This document shows, piece after piece, positions 34,501 to 42,657 of a stretch of 64,000 nucleotides of DNA. Position 1 is the first letter of the stretch; each line of letters starts with the position of its first letter. The notes below the pieces were generated by a model. The model was not told the DNA's origin, searched no databases, and was given only the letters and a program-made list of their open reading frames with translations. The translations under genes and the position numbers were made by a program. This stretch comes from CF-161 sp035638495 (lineage in GTDB: Bacteria; Chloroflexota; Dormibacteria; Dormibacterales; Dormibacteraceae): contig DASQZW010000215.1 in the NCBI GenBank assembly GCA_035638495.1, forward strand, positions 1 to 64,000, written 5' to 3'.

Positions 34501-37500
34501 CTGGAACTCGACCACCGTGTCCCGCCCCATGTCGGTCAGCCAGAAGCGCGCCCGGGCCACATCGAAGCCGATGTGGATGCTCACGCCCTCGCGCTGCCGC
34601 CCACGCAGCTCGTTGACGGTTACGTTCCCCTCGCTGTCGACCTCCAGCAGGGGCCGGCCCTGGGCGCGAAACGCGCTCACTCTCGGGTCCGTCAGGTCGA
34701 GGCCGTGCTGCTGGAGCACATGGAGCAGCGCCGCCCGCGCGTTCACCAGCGCCGCAGCATCCCCGGTCGCTGCCGGGTGGGCGCCCGCCGGAACGGGTGC
34801 GGGCGTGTCGGCAGGCTTCGCCGAGGCGGCAGGCTCGAGGCGGAGGCCGCGCTCCTGCTGCCCACCCGGAAGCTCCCGGGCGGGGTCGCCGCCGACCTGG
34901 TCCGGCGGGACCGCGCTGGCCAGCGGCGGCCGATCGACCGCCGGGGGCACGTTCTCCGGTCGAGGGCCCGCGTCGGGACTCACCAGGTCGAGCCGCTGCC
35001 CCCAGTGGGTCTCCGGGACCACCCTGGGCTGGCTCGTGTCCGCCGGGTCGATCATGCGCTCGTAGACGATCCGCGTGTTCGGCCAGCCCACGTCGCCGCC
35101 GTCGGTCCGGTGGAACCCCCCGTCGCCGCCCAGCAGCCAGGACGGCTTGGGCGACTGAGTGGGGTCGGACAGCGGACCCCGGATCGTCGGGTCCGTGAGC
35201 ACCTCGACCACTCGGAAGCCGTCCGGGGCCCGACCCGCCCGCACGTCGCCGAGCAGGCGGTTCATGTCCGGGTTGGCCCGCATGCCGTCCACGACCTCGG
35301 CCCGGCCCTGGATGACGATCCGGCCGCCCGGCCGCACCAGGTCCCTGCCCAGGTCGAAGTTCATGTCGAACCCGCGCGGGTTGTTGATGACCACGAAGTC
35401 CCGGTTCCGGAGCTCGTCGGGCACCCCGTTCGGAAACTGCTCCTCGAGCGGCCTCGTGAGGTCCAGCCGCGCGACACCGGTGCGCTCCACGGCGTCCGTG
35501 CGGACGAGATCCACCAGCCCGGGATCGTGGTTCCCGACGCTGGCGCCGGCGCCCTGAGTGAAGTCCGTGGGCATCCCGAGGTCGGTGTCGACCGGGCCCG
35601 ACGCGCCCTCCAGACCGTGAGCCGGCACGCCCGTCGCGTCGACCGCCGGACGGGCCGGGATGCGCAGGAGCGGTCCGTCGACCCGCCACGTCCCGTCCCA
35701 GGCCTTGTCCAGCCCGCGCGGGAGCGACGCGTCGTCGCCCGAGACCTGGTCGGGCGGAACCGCATCGGCCAGCGGCCGCCGCTCGCCCGAGACCTGGTCC
35801 GGCAGCGGCTGAGCGGACGGTTCCGAGATCCTGGGCAGGGGCTGCGTCGGGACGTCGGAGAGGTCGCCCAGCGGCGGCGTCTGGACCGGATCGCCCAGCC
35901 CATCGAGGATCATCCTGGCGATCGGCTCATACGAGCGGGCGTCGCCTTCGAGCGGCTGCTCCCAGTACCGGGCGAACTGGGCCTGGTCCGTGGGCGAGGG
36001 CTGCACGTATGCCCTCCAGTTGTCGTCCCACCCCGTCACCTGGCCCGCGTCGGGGTGGAAGCCCGGGTTGTCGATGGCCCAGGCCTGGTACGCGTGGCGG
36101 CCCTCGTGGAGCACCGCTTCGAGCATCCTCTGCTGGTCGACGGAGCCGTCGAGCGCGTCGACGTTCATCCTGATCGTGCCGGTCGCCGGGTCGTACTGGC
36201 CCACCAGGTTGCTCGGCAGCTGGTCCATCGTCACCCGCATGGGCGACCGGCCCTGGACGCCGGCCACGGCGTCCTCGACGCCCTGCAGCGTGGAGATGCG
36301 CTGACCGGCGTCGAGCGTGTTCCAGACGTTCGGCTTCAGCCCCTCGATCTGCCTGAGGGCCTGGACGATCTCGTCCTGACGAGCGACTGGCTGGACCCCG
36401 GCGCCGCCCTGACCAGCGGGCTGCTCAGGCTGGCCCGCGTCCCCGTTGTGAACGCCTGGCTGGCCGCCGGGGGTCCCGGGGGTCTCGGGGGTCTCGGTGG
36501 TGGTCGGCGGCGCGGCCGGCTCCAGCCGGAGGCCACCGCCCTGCTGGCCGCCGGCCGGCGTGTCGACTCCCGTGGGCGATGTCCCGCCCGTCTGCGCCAA
36601 CAGCTCCGGCGAGGATTCGGTGCCTGCGTTCGGCCGGACGGCGGCGTCGGGCGTCAGGCCGCCCGTCGCCGTCGTCGGGTCGATCGGCGGTCCGGTGTGC
36701 GGATCCACCGCCGGGCCGTCCACCACGCCGCCGTCGACGACCGGCCTGTCGATCGTCTGCACCGCGAGCTCCGGCGGGGAATCGCCAACGACGTTCGGAC
36801 GGATTCCGCCGCCGGTCGTGTCGCCGCCGCCCGTGGCCGGGCCCGCGATCATCTTCGGGTCCACGCCGCCCCAGCCCTGCGTCCCCGGCTCGCGCATCGA
36901 GAACGTGTAGCTGGCCTCGTCGCTCCACGGCGCGGTCACGGTGACCTTGCCGCCGTTGTAGTCCGCGACGACCTTCCAGTCCTTCGGCACCTGCATCTCG
37001 CCGGTGTTGGGGTCGACGCTCAGGTCCGACGGAAAGGGCCTGTCTCCGGGGACCACGTTGAGCTTGATCGAGCCGTCGCTGATCGCCGTCTCCGCGACGA
37101 ACCTGCCCTGCCCGTCCGGGCCGACGTTGATCCACGAGGACCTGCCCGGGGCCTGGATGACCATGTCGTTCCCGGGTCTGGTCAGGTCGATCTGGAGGTT
37201 CCCGTCGTTCGTGACCAGCGTGGCGCCGTCCACCAGCCTGCCCGGGCCGATCTCGGTGACGCCCGACCTGGAGAACGGACTCCCCTCGTAGAGCGTGAGG
37301 TCGGGCCCGCCCTTCGGGTCCGACAGCGCGAAGTACGAGATCCTCCCGCCGCTCTCGTCGACCGTGCTCACGGTGACGGCCCACTGCTGGGACGTGGGGT
37401 CCGCGGCGCCCGCGACGTCCGGCGCCCTGCCTCCAATCCCCAGCCCGTGCATCAGCCCGCCGAGGACGACGCCGCCGGCAGTCGCGACCAGGGCGTCCTT

Positions 37501-38388
37501 GCCCGCCGTCCCCCAGTCGACCGGAGTCAGGCGCAGGTGCATGTCCAGGCTCAGGACCTCCTGCGCGGCGATGTCGCCCGCGAACGTGCCCGCGCCGAAG
37601 CCCACGGCCTCGATGCCGATCTTGCTGATGGTATTGGTGGCCGCCGCCTTCCAGAAGCCGCCGGCCGCGCTCAGCAGCTTCGGCAGGCCCATACCGACGA
37701 CCGAGGACACCCCGCCCACGATGTAGCCCGTGATGTACGCGCTGGCCAGCTCCTGCATGTTGATGTTGCCGAGGGCGGCGCCGAACCCGTCGTGGTTGAC
37801 CACGATGTTGTTGACCATCTGGTTGCTGAAGTCGATGGCCGCGGAGGTGACCCCGCCGATCGTGGCCCCCACGAAGAAGATGTCGACCATCATCGCCTCG
37901 GGGCCGAGCGCGCCGAACGAGAGCGCGGTGACCACGATCGAGGCGGCGATGATGACGATGTCCAGGAAGATGTCCCACTCCTGCGCGATCTCCTGGTCGA
38001 TGGCGTGCGCGTACTGGTCGAGGGCGTCCGCCATCTGATTGCAGGCCTCTACCAGGCTGGTGAACGCGCCCCGGCTCTGCGTGGAGTTGGCGTCGTAGAG
38101 ACGCGCCATCCGCGGGTTCGCCTTGATGAAATTGGCCCGGTCCAGCGCCCACGCGTGGGAGTTGCGCTGGTTGTTCCCGGTGATGCTCTCGTCCCACATG
38201 GTCACGAACTGGTCAACCCACGCGCCCTGCCCCGACGTGTAGATGTTGACCTGCGAGTCGGCGTCGTCCGAGATCGACTGCAGGGTGCTTGCCGCCCGCC
38301 GCAGCTTGCTCGCGTAGCCGCGGACCGCGCCGGCGTCGCCGGGGGTCGTCGGGTGGTAGTTCCGGTTCGGGTAGTAGAAGCCGGGCAC
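31534..38388 (-). CDS. giant modular type VII-associated protein with GT-B glycosyltransferase C-terminus
   Basis: A 2284-residue protein. In order: WXG100-like helical start (about 1-125); three hydrophobic stretches (about 140-330, for example IFLDIVIIAASIVVTALSFG); a beta-rich region; Pro/Gly linkers; a zincin-like domain with HEGRH (761-765); a methyltransferase-like region (about 985-1080, VINNPRGFDMNFDLG, VRPGGRIVIQG); a beta-rich module (about 1180-1370); a possible PD-(D/E)xK-like segment (NFPLLDSIS with Asp1477, then SVKVK with Lys1488/1490); helical regions; and a GT4-type glycosyltransferase (about 1875-2260, GGVPAVN, E-x7-E at 2149-2157). It starts with GTG behind a GGGAGGGAG site. 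It sits between WXG100 genes and eccC and is probably a secreted polymorphic-toxin-like effector. Export and toxicity are inferred. Confidence 0.85.
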   Translation of the reverse strand: MPGFYYPNRNYHPTTPGDAGAVRGYASKLRRAASTLQSISDDADSQVNIYTSGQGAWVDQFVTMWDESITGNNQRNSHAWALDRANFIKANPRMARLYDANSTQSRGAFTSLVEACNQMADALDQYAHAIDQEIAQEWDIFLDIVIIAASIVVTALSFGALGPEAMMVDIFFVGATIGGVTSAAIDFSNQMVNNIVVNHDGFGAALGNINMQELASAYITGYIVGGVSSVVGMGLPKLLSAAGGFWKAAATNTISKIGIEAVGFGAGTFAGDIAAQEVLSLDMHLRLTPVDWGTAGKDALVATAGGVVLGGLMHGLGIGGRAPDVAGAADPTSQQWAVTVSTVDESGGRISYFALSDPKGGPDLTLYEGSPFSRSGVTEIGPGRLVDGATLVTNDGNLQIDLTRPGNDMVIQAPGRSSWINVGPDGQGRFVAETAISDGSIKLNVVPGDRPFPSDLSVDPNTGEMQVPKDWKVVADYNGGKVTVTAPWSDEASYTFSMREPGTQGWGGVDPKMIAGPATGGGDTTGGGIRPNVVGDSPPELAVQTIDRPVVDGGVVDGPAVDPHTGPPIDPTTATGGLTPDAAVRPNAGTESSPELLAQTGGTSPTGVDTPAGGQQGGGLRLEPAAPPTTTETPETPGTPGGQPGVHNGDAGQPEQPAGQGGAGVQPVARQDEIVQALRQIEGLKPNVWNTLDAGQRISTLQGVEDAVAGVQGRSPMRVTMDQLPSNLVGQYDPATGTIRMNVDALDGSVDQQRMLEAVLHEGRHAYQAWAIDNPGFHPDAGQVTGWDDNWRAYVQPSPTDQAQFARYWEQPLEGDARSYEPIARMILDGLGDPVQTPPLGDLSDVPTQPLPRISEPSAQPLPDQVSGERRPLADAVPPDQVSGDDASLPRGLDKAWDGTWRVDGPLLRIPARPAVDATGVPAHGLEGASGPVDTDLGMPTDFTQGAGASVGNHDPGLVDLVRTDAVERTGVARLDLTRPLEEQFPNGVPDELRNRDFVVINNPRGFDMNFDLGRDLVRPGGRIVIQGRAEVVDGMRANPDMNRLLGDVRAGRAPDGFRVVEVLTDPTIRGPLSDPTQSPKPSWLLGGDGGFHRTDGGDVGWPNTRIVYERMIDPADTSQPRVVPETHWGQRLDLVSPDAGPRPENVPPAVDRPPLASAVPPDQVGGDPARELPGGQQERGLRLEPAASAKPADTPAPVPAGAHPAATGDAAALVNARAALLHVLQQHGLDLTDPRVSAFRAQGRPLLEVDSEGNVTVNELRGRQREGVSIHIGFDVARARFWLTDMGRDTVVEFQVRQSFLDRLRAAAEPENIPNRSRSVPWRVDLHTRGQVWADQYAIPPAWFDDLRASIVPGSGRVWRLSDLLPVGGPLQPDTPPPASSPPDAAGSGSERPPLASAIPPDPSSGDPAASAVDAAEAEREAAAVRAVADASGWIKRYGAAGEAAELQGLAQRGAVAADLNVLPSVGAAKNFPLLDSISSEGLSSVKVKMGSTFDPVVPPSRLRAYSRDFAKLLDDGRATAAAQALLDPRNQTAIQDLQALGAWPSGLSANPTTTEVATFIQEHARLSIPEDHVPQVQGFLRDDIPKFPTNYGFPDGVAPTAAQVDALVDRVQSNGISSAAIDAMVNRAQAVPLPGPPSGRPAPASALPPGFDPSVVEPTGALMPAAAVVRAQLSGPAVAVSRGVLDRVNEVDAALRALGNEPGARQTAERALNALQRSIDEGGRALTLYDVAQVRLRNEVDLARSLPPDQRPPQLAEAESLARNDARDAMAATLDGARGVLQAGHMRLAVEPAAPLPLHPPTPAEAREVRTQAAVDALRTEQVVERERLWHEQQLQVANAEPGERPLVRQRYAEARLLLAQQQELATVGLRVLAYITEWDPYKGGVPAVNRNLCLGLAEAGHDVFVRVGHEVPRGHVDGGVHLIGPSEYVPGLDSRYQLQYRGEELPQAVDLVIGHSRFSGPAALQIHDERFPEARFVHVVHMVTDALARVQEKPVAEGLRNQAIERDLVAQSDLAVGVGPVLRAEVERLAAMTGSTPAIHELIPGVPFEQPVPPPRGEHRSTVLLFGRVDDSQKGTAAAALMVRDLPPDVTLIVRGAPPETVAEAQEELSQIAGRFVEVRPRTIDRAELLVDMRQADVVIMPSRAEGFGLVGLEAAGAGVPILVPSSSGVGRFIGDSGLFPTELARQALVEQGFEEPVPVERWVARLREVLSDPEAARHRALDLRLALQEQNRTWRGAAESLVAAVRAAVDRPSPAVQPPAAQPQDDEEPRSGAGGGRNSR
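33421..35790 (-). repeat. repeated linker cassettes inside the giant gene
   Basis: Four related linkers separate modules: RRPLADAVPPDQVSGD (from residue ~867), RPPLASAVPPDQVGGD (~1151), RPPLASAIPPDPSSGD (~1392) and RPAPASALPPGFDPS (~1639). Copies two and three share a 21-base identical core (CGCGCTGGCCAGCGGCGGCCG). A second motif, GLRLEPAA, occurs near residues 610 and 1175. Such shared joints are what module swapping by recombination would leave. Confidence 0.75.
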
Positions 38389-38406
38389 GGCGCTCGCTCC
38401 CTCCCC

Positions 38407-38895
38407 TCAGAACGCCCGATTGCGCCCGCCGCCGGGATTCGAGCCGGGAGGCGGCAGCCGGGGATCGACGGCGTTGAAGTGGAAGCCGACCTTCATGTTG
38501 TTGAAGCCGGTCAGCGTCTGCTGCTCCGCCTGGAAGCACGTGTCGGCGGCGTTGCCCAGGCTGTCGCCGATGTTGATCAGGGCTGTCGCCAGGCCGCTGT
38601 ACCCCTGCTGCAGCTGTTCCCACGGCCCGTTCCCGGCGAACCAGGCGCTGCGGAACTTGTTGCCCTGGTCGTCGGTCCCGATCGCGCCGTCGAGACCCGC
38701 CATGTCCGCCTGGAGCGTCGACAGCGCGCTGGAGACGTCTCCCGAGTGGACGTACATCTGGTCCTGCAGGCTGGAGAGAGCCTCGATCGCCACGGTCATC
38801 TGCTGCGTGTAGGTCGAGACCGCCTGGTTGACCATGGCCTGGTACTGGCTCAGGGTCATCACCTGGTTGCCGACCTTCACGAGTGGGTCGCCCAT
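38407..38895 (-). CDS. WXG100-like secreted helical protein
   Basis: A 162-residue helical-hairpin protein. The N-terminal helix (YQAMVNQAVSTYTQQMTVAI) leads to a long second helix. A WxxG/PW turn is present at SAWFAGNGPWEQLQQGY, followed by a further helix and a Pro/Gly tail. It is larger than canonical WXG100 (about 100 residues) and has no clear YxxxD/E signal, so it may pair with another Esx protein or with the giant protein's N-terminus. A strong GAGGAGGGA site precedes the ATG, 18 bases before the giant gene. Confidence 0.75.
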   Translation of the reverse strand: MGDPLVKVGNQVMTLSQYQAMVNQAVSTYTQQMTVAIEALSSLQDQMYVHSGDVSSALSTLQADMAGLDGAIGTDDQGNKFRSAWFAGNGPWEQLQQGYSGLATALINIGDSLGNAADTCFQAEQQTLTGFNNMKVGFHFNAVDPRLPPPGSNPGGGRNRAF

Positions 38896-38907
38896 GTCGT
38901 TCCCTCC

Positions 38908-40254
38908 TCAGCGCACGACGTGGTGCACGAGCTGTGCGATGAGCTCGAAGACGCCGATCGTGCCCAGCGCCAGCGGCGCGAGCGACAGGTCGACGAGCAG
39001 CCATGCGAGACGCGTGCCGGGCAGCGGCGGCGTGAGCCACGACCGCACGGCGGCGAGGCCGGCCAGGGCGGCGGCCGTGGCTGCGGGGACCGCGACCGCC
39101 AGCTGCGGCCGGCCCTGCCCGGCAAGCGCGCTCGCGAGGGCCCATTCCAGCGCCAGCAGGACCGCGGCCCCGGCCAGCGCCGGGGGCAGCACGTCCGGCA
39201 GGAAGCGGTAGGCCTGCGCGCGGAGCAGCAGCGCGGCCGCCGCGGAGGCGGTCAGGCCGATCGCCCATGGGATGCCGCTGCCCAGGAGCACCGCGGACGC
39301 GACCACCAGCAGGAGCGCGGTGCCGCCGGACAGCGAGGCCATGAGCCGGCGCGAGCGGCGGGCGGCCTCCTCGGCGGCGGCCGCGCTCGGCTCGGCGACG
39401 AAGGCGCTCAGCCCGCTGCTCACGATCGCCGGCCAGATCCGGATCCCGATCACGCCGGCGACGGCCACGACGGCGGCCGCCTGGGCGGCGGCGGCGCCCC
39501 TCGCCTCGGCCGCGAACGCCAGTGTGAGCACGCCCGTCACGAGCACGCCGCCGGGCCCGACGGCCGGCAGCACGGGCGACAGGGCCAGCAGCGCAGCGGT
39601 CAGCGCCAGGCCCGCCGCGACCAGCCCGGCGGGGCCCGGCAGCGCGCCCGCCAGGCCCCACCCTCCCAGTCCCGCGAACACCACGGCGCCGGCGGCGGCC
39701 GCCAGCCGCGCGGGCCGGCGGGCGGCCAGCGCCGGGACGAACAGCGCCGCGGCCGCCAGGCCGCCGGCGGCCAGCAGCGCCAGTGCGCCGGTCGTGCGGT
39801 CCAGCATCCCGGCCCCGACCGCCACCGGCACGAGCAGCAGCAGGACCGCCAGCGACGCGGCGGCGCAGAACCACGCGGTCGACCCGGCGGTCCAGCGGCG
39901 CCCCCCCTCCAGCACCTCGGTCACCGCGTCCGCCAGGTCCGAGACGCTGGGCGCCCGCCAGACCGCGGCGTCTACCAGGTGGAGCACCTCGCCGTCCAGG
40001 ACGCCCTCGGACGAGAGCGTCGAAGCCAGCTCGAACGCCGCGCCGGCGGGCCTCGCCAGGGTCCACGCGGGCGGCGTGGCCTCGCGCTGCGGACCCGCCG
40101 TGACCTGGCACAGGGTGGCCAGGATCGGCGTGAACTCCAGGATCGGCGTGGCCGCCGGCAGCGCGAGGTCGACACGCCGGCGGGCCGCCTGGATCGTCAC
40201 GTGGCAGAGGTCGCTGGACGGCTGCCTGGTCAGCGAGGCCGGGGGCCGGATCAC
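38908..40254 (-). CDS. eccD: type VII secretion membrane protein EccD
   Basis: About 448 residues. The N-terminal ~120 residues are soluble and ubiquitin-like (LCHVTIQAARRRVDLALPAA, TPAWTLARPAG region), followed by about eleven closely spaced hydrophobic helices rich in Ala/Leu/Val. This is the EccD/YukD-fusion architecture that forms the membrane pore scaffold with EccC. The GTG at 40254 lies 7 bases after the Esx stop with a GGAGG site; the longer frame would overlap the Esx gene entirely. Confidence 0.85.
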   Translation of the reverse strand: MIRPPASLTRQPSSDLCHVTIQAARRRVDLALPAATPILEFTPILATLCQVTAGPQREATPPAWTLARPAGAAFELASTLSSEGVLDGEVLHLVDAAVWRAPSVSDLADAVTEVLEGGRRWTAGSTAWFCAAASLAVLLLLVPVAVGAGMLDRTTGALALLAAGGLAAAALFVPALAARRPARLAAAAGAVVFAGLGGWGLAGALPGPAGLVAAGLALTAALLALSPVLPAVGPGGVLVTGVLTLAFAAEARGAAAAQAAAVVAVAGVIGIRIWPAIVSSGLSAFVAEPSAAAAEEAARRSRRLMASLSGGTALLLVVASAVLLGSGIPWAIGLTASAAAALLLRAQAYRFLPDVLPPALAGAAVLLALEWALASALAGQGRPQLAVAVPAATAAALAGLAAVRSWLTPPLPGTRLAWLLVDLSLAPLALGTIGVFELIAQLVHHVVR

Positions 40255-40261
40255 CTCCCGA

Positions 40262-40552
40262 TCAGCCTCCCCACAGGCGCTCGAGGTAGCGCTCGGTCTG
40301 CGTGTAGTTGCCCAGGGCCACCTCCAGCGCGTTGTAGAGGTGGAGCAGGATGCCATTGACCTCGTCGCAGGCGTCGTTCCACTCCTTCTGAGCGGCCTGC
40401 CAGTTGGTCGACGCGCTGCCGCCCCAGGTGCCGCGCAGGGTGCCCAGGAACTGGTCCAGGCCCTCCTTCTCGTTGACGAGGGCGTTGTGGCAGGTCAGGG
40501 TGTCATCGGCCGCCTGCCGCATGGCCGGGAAGTTGACGTTCAGCGTTCCCAT
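40262..40552 (-). CDS. WXG100-family Esx protein (YxxxE signal)
   Basis: 96 residues, the standard WXG100 size: two helices around a WGG turn (residues 43-45, in RGTWGGSASTNW) and a C-terminal YTQTE at about residue 83, the YxxxD/E secretion signal recognised by EccC. It sits directly beside a second Esx gene, as in EsxA/EsxB pairs, and is expected to leave the cell as a helical dimer. Confidence 0.9.
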   Translation of the reverse strand: MGTLNVNFPAMRQAADDTLTCHNALVNEKEGLDQFLGTLRGTWGGSASTNWQAAQKEWNDACDEVNGILLHLYNALEVALGNYTQTERYLERLWGG

Positions 40553-40561
40553 CTCCGCCTC

Positions 40562-40951
40562 CTAGATCTGGTAGTTGAGGCCCTTGACGGCGTTGCCGAT
40601 GCCCAGCTGGCTGTCCAGGTCGGCCTGGTCGTACTTCCTGGCGCTGTCGCCCATGCTGCTCTCGACATCCGCGAGCGCCTTCCGGATGTGGTCGTGCGCG
40701 GTCTGCCAGTCGCCCCTGGCCTTGAGGAACTGCCGGTAGGCCTCGCCGTCCCACGTGGCCGGGTTGAGGGCGTCCAGGTTGCTCATCAGCTTGTCGACTT
40801 CGGTCGTCATCGTCTGGCCGACGTGACTGATGTACTGCTGGGCCGTGACCATCACGTGCGTGTCGGTCTCGAAGCCCTGGCCGCCGTGGATGCTGCCGAC
40901 CGGCGGCACATAGCCCCCCGGTCCCTGCGGCGTCGTCCTCATCGATCCCAT
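40562..40951 (-). CDS. WXG100-family Esx protein (YxxxD signal)
   Basis: 129 residues. A flexible N-terminus is followed by two helices with a WDG turn at residue 67 (ATWDGEAYRQF) and a C-terminal YDQAD at about residue 107, the classical YxxxD export signal. It lies nine bases from the other Esx gene. A second ATG three codons in is possible. It is the probable EsxB-like partner that docks on the last ATPase domain of EccC. Confidence 0.9.
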   Translation of the reverse strand: MGSMRTTPQGPGGYVPPVGSIHGGQGFETDTHVMVTAQQYISHVGQTMTTEVDKLMSNLDALNPATWDGEAYRQFLKARGDWQTAHDHIRKALADVESSMGDSARKYDQADLDSQLGIGNAVKGLNYQI

Positions 40952-40979
40952 CGGTCCTCGCCTCCGTCATCCACTGGTT

Positions 40980-41939
40980 TCAGCTCCACTCGAACCTGGC
41001 CTGGCCCGCGGCCATGTCCGAGCACGTCCCGCCCTGACACGTGGCGGCCGCGAATGCTCGCAAAAACGACATGCGGAGCGTGATCGTCCCGGTGCGCCGC
41101 GCCGGCGTGCCCGCCGAGAACGTGCCCGGGATCGTCAGCCAGCCGCCGCGCCCGTGCTCGGCGACGTCGATCGTGCTCACGGTGCGGGCCGCGCCGCTGG
41201 TGGCGGTCACCGTGAACCGCACCACCGCGCCGGCGTGCAGGTCGGGAATCCAGACCAGCACGCGGACGCTGTCCCACCGCTTCCCCCCATCGGGGCTCCC
41301 GAGGCTCCAGGTGGCCGTCGCGGCTCGGTTCGCGGTCCAGGCGCTGGGCCCGTGGAAGCTCGGCGCACCGCCCCGGGTCAGGTCGCGCCAGCGGCCGCCG
41401 AGGGCCAGGCAGCACCCGACCACCTCGCGGTTCGCGAAGGTGAGCGGCGGGAGCGAGGGCGGCTGCGCCGCGAGGGCTGGTGTCGGGGTCGTGGCCGGCG
41501 GGACCGGCGCAGCCTGACGTGCCGGCGGCTGGCCGGCGTTGGCCGCTGGTGGAGCCGCGGCCGCGGGCGGCGGCTGGCTGCCCGTCGACGTCGCCGCCCG
41601 ATCGGCGGTGGCTGCGGGGATGACCTGGGCGATGGGGCGCTGGTCCGCCACGATCGGCGCCGGCCGGGGGACCGGCGCCCGCTGGGCGGTGATCGCGGGC
41701 CACAGCGCCAGGGCGATCGCGGCGACGGCGCCGATGACAGCGGCCACGACGATGGCGCCGTACCTCGGCCGCTCGCCGGATGGCCGGCGGTGCTCCGGCG
41801 CGCGCTCGACGGCGGCGACGAACGTCCGCCGGCCGATCCCGGTGCCGGCCACTGAGCCGGTCACCGGCCGGCCACGGCCCTCCACCGCGTCCCGGAGCAC
41901 CCGCCCCAACCGCTCGTCGCCGAATCCAGAGCCACTCAT
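40980..41939 (-). CDS. single-pass membrane protein with extracytoplasmic beta domain
   Basis: About 319 residues. A cytoplasmic N-terminus (about 1-60) precedes one transmembrane helix (AIVVAAVIGAVAAIALALWP), a long Pro/Ala/Gln linker and a C-terminal beta-rich domain with four cysteines (VVGCCLALGG early, ATCQGGTCSDM at the end). The topology recalls EccB or stalk proteins, but length and sequence do not match EccB. It is first of the tight part of the secretion locus, so it may be a structural or cell-wall-contacting component. Function unknown. Confidence 0.7.
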   Translation of the reverse strand: MSGSGFGDERLGRVLRDAVEGRGRPVTGSVAGTGIGRRTFVAAVERAPEHRRPSGERPRYGAIVVAAVIGAVAAIALALWPAITAQRAPVPRPAPIVADQRPIAQVIPAATADRAATSTGSQPPPAAAAPPAANAGQPPARQAAPVPPATTPTPALAAQPPSLPPLTFANREVVGCCLALGGRWRDLTRGGAPSFHGPSAWTANRAATATWSLGSPDGGKRWDSVRVLVWIPDLHAGAVVRFTVTATSGAARTVSTIDVAEHGRGGWLTIPGTFSAGTPARRTGTITLRMSFLRAFAAATCQGGTCSDMAAGQARFEWS

Positions 41940-42056
41940 CGCTGACGCTCTGCCATGTTGGCGGCCGGGCACCCGTCGTGCGGCGGACAGTTGGAGGACA
42001 AAGGCCGGAACGCAGCTCGGACGGCGCCGCCCGTCCCTGGTCAGCCGGTCAGCCGG

Positions 42057-42533
42057 TCAGCCGCGCTCTCGACCGGCGCCCCGCCCGATCTCGCCGACGG
42101 GGAGCCAGGCGTCCTCTTCGAGGATGGTGCCGCCCGCCAGCTCGACGAGGAACCGCATCGGCCACAGCGACACCGGAAGGCTCAGGGCCTGCACGTCGAG
42201 CTTCACGCGGTCGCCGACCAGGGCTGAGCTCCACCAGACCCACTCCCGCTCGTGCAGGTCGTCCAGCCAGTTCTGCAGCTCGGGCCGCCCCTCCAGGCGC
42301 GAGCGCAGCCAGTCGGGGACCCCGGCCAGGGCCTCTTCGCTCTCAGGGAAATCGCCGAGCTCCTCGTCGCTCCAGCGGCCCCAGCTCGCAACGACCGACC
42401 ACGCCGATCGCATCCGCTCCACGAGCTCGTTCGCGGAAGACCCGGACGGGGCCACGACCAGCGTGAAGCCACCCCCAGGCGGTCGCTCGTCGGGCCGCTC
42501 CAGGGCCACGCTCCGCTGCTCTTCGAGGATCAT
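42057..42533 (-). CDS. hypothetical protein upstream of the type VII genes
   Basis: About 158 residues, acidic and tryptophan-rich (MRSAWSVVASWGRWSDEELG, WLDDLHEREWVWWSS). It has no signal or membrane helix. The ATG at 42533 is favoured because upstream codons are Arg/Pro-rich and overlap the divergent gene. The composition resembles small toxin-immunity proteins, but no family is recognised. Confidence 0.55.
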   Translation of the reverse strand: MILEEQRSVALERPDERPPGGGFTLVVAPSGSSANELVERMRSAWSVVASWGRWSDEELGDFPESEEALAGVPDWLRSRLEGRPELQNWLDDLHEREWVWWSSALVGDRVKLDVQALSLPVSLWPMRFLVELAGGTILEEDAWLPVGEIGRGAGRERG

Positions 42534-42657
42534 CCGGACGGATGATGGCACGGCTGACGCGGGACGGGCACCGGCTCGGCGGCGGACATTCGAGGGACAA
42601 AGCGGCGATCGATCTTGCCGGGGCCCGCGGTGCTGGCTCAGACTCGCCGGCGAGGGG

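Noticed and set aside
31693..40359. 2888-codon open frame on the plus strand across the secretion locus
   Set aside because: It is the antisense shadow of the giant protein and EccD genes, a product of high third-position GC. It shows Arg/Pro/His-rich, domain-free sequence and no ribosome site.
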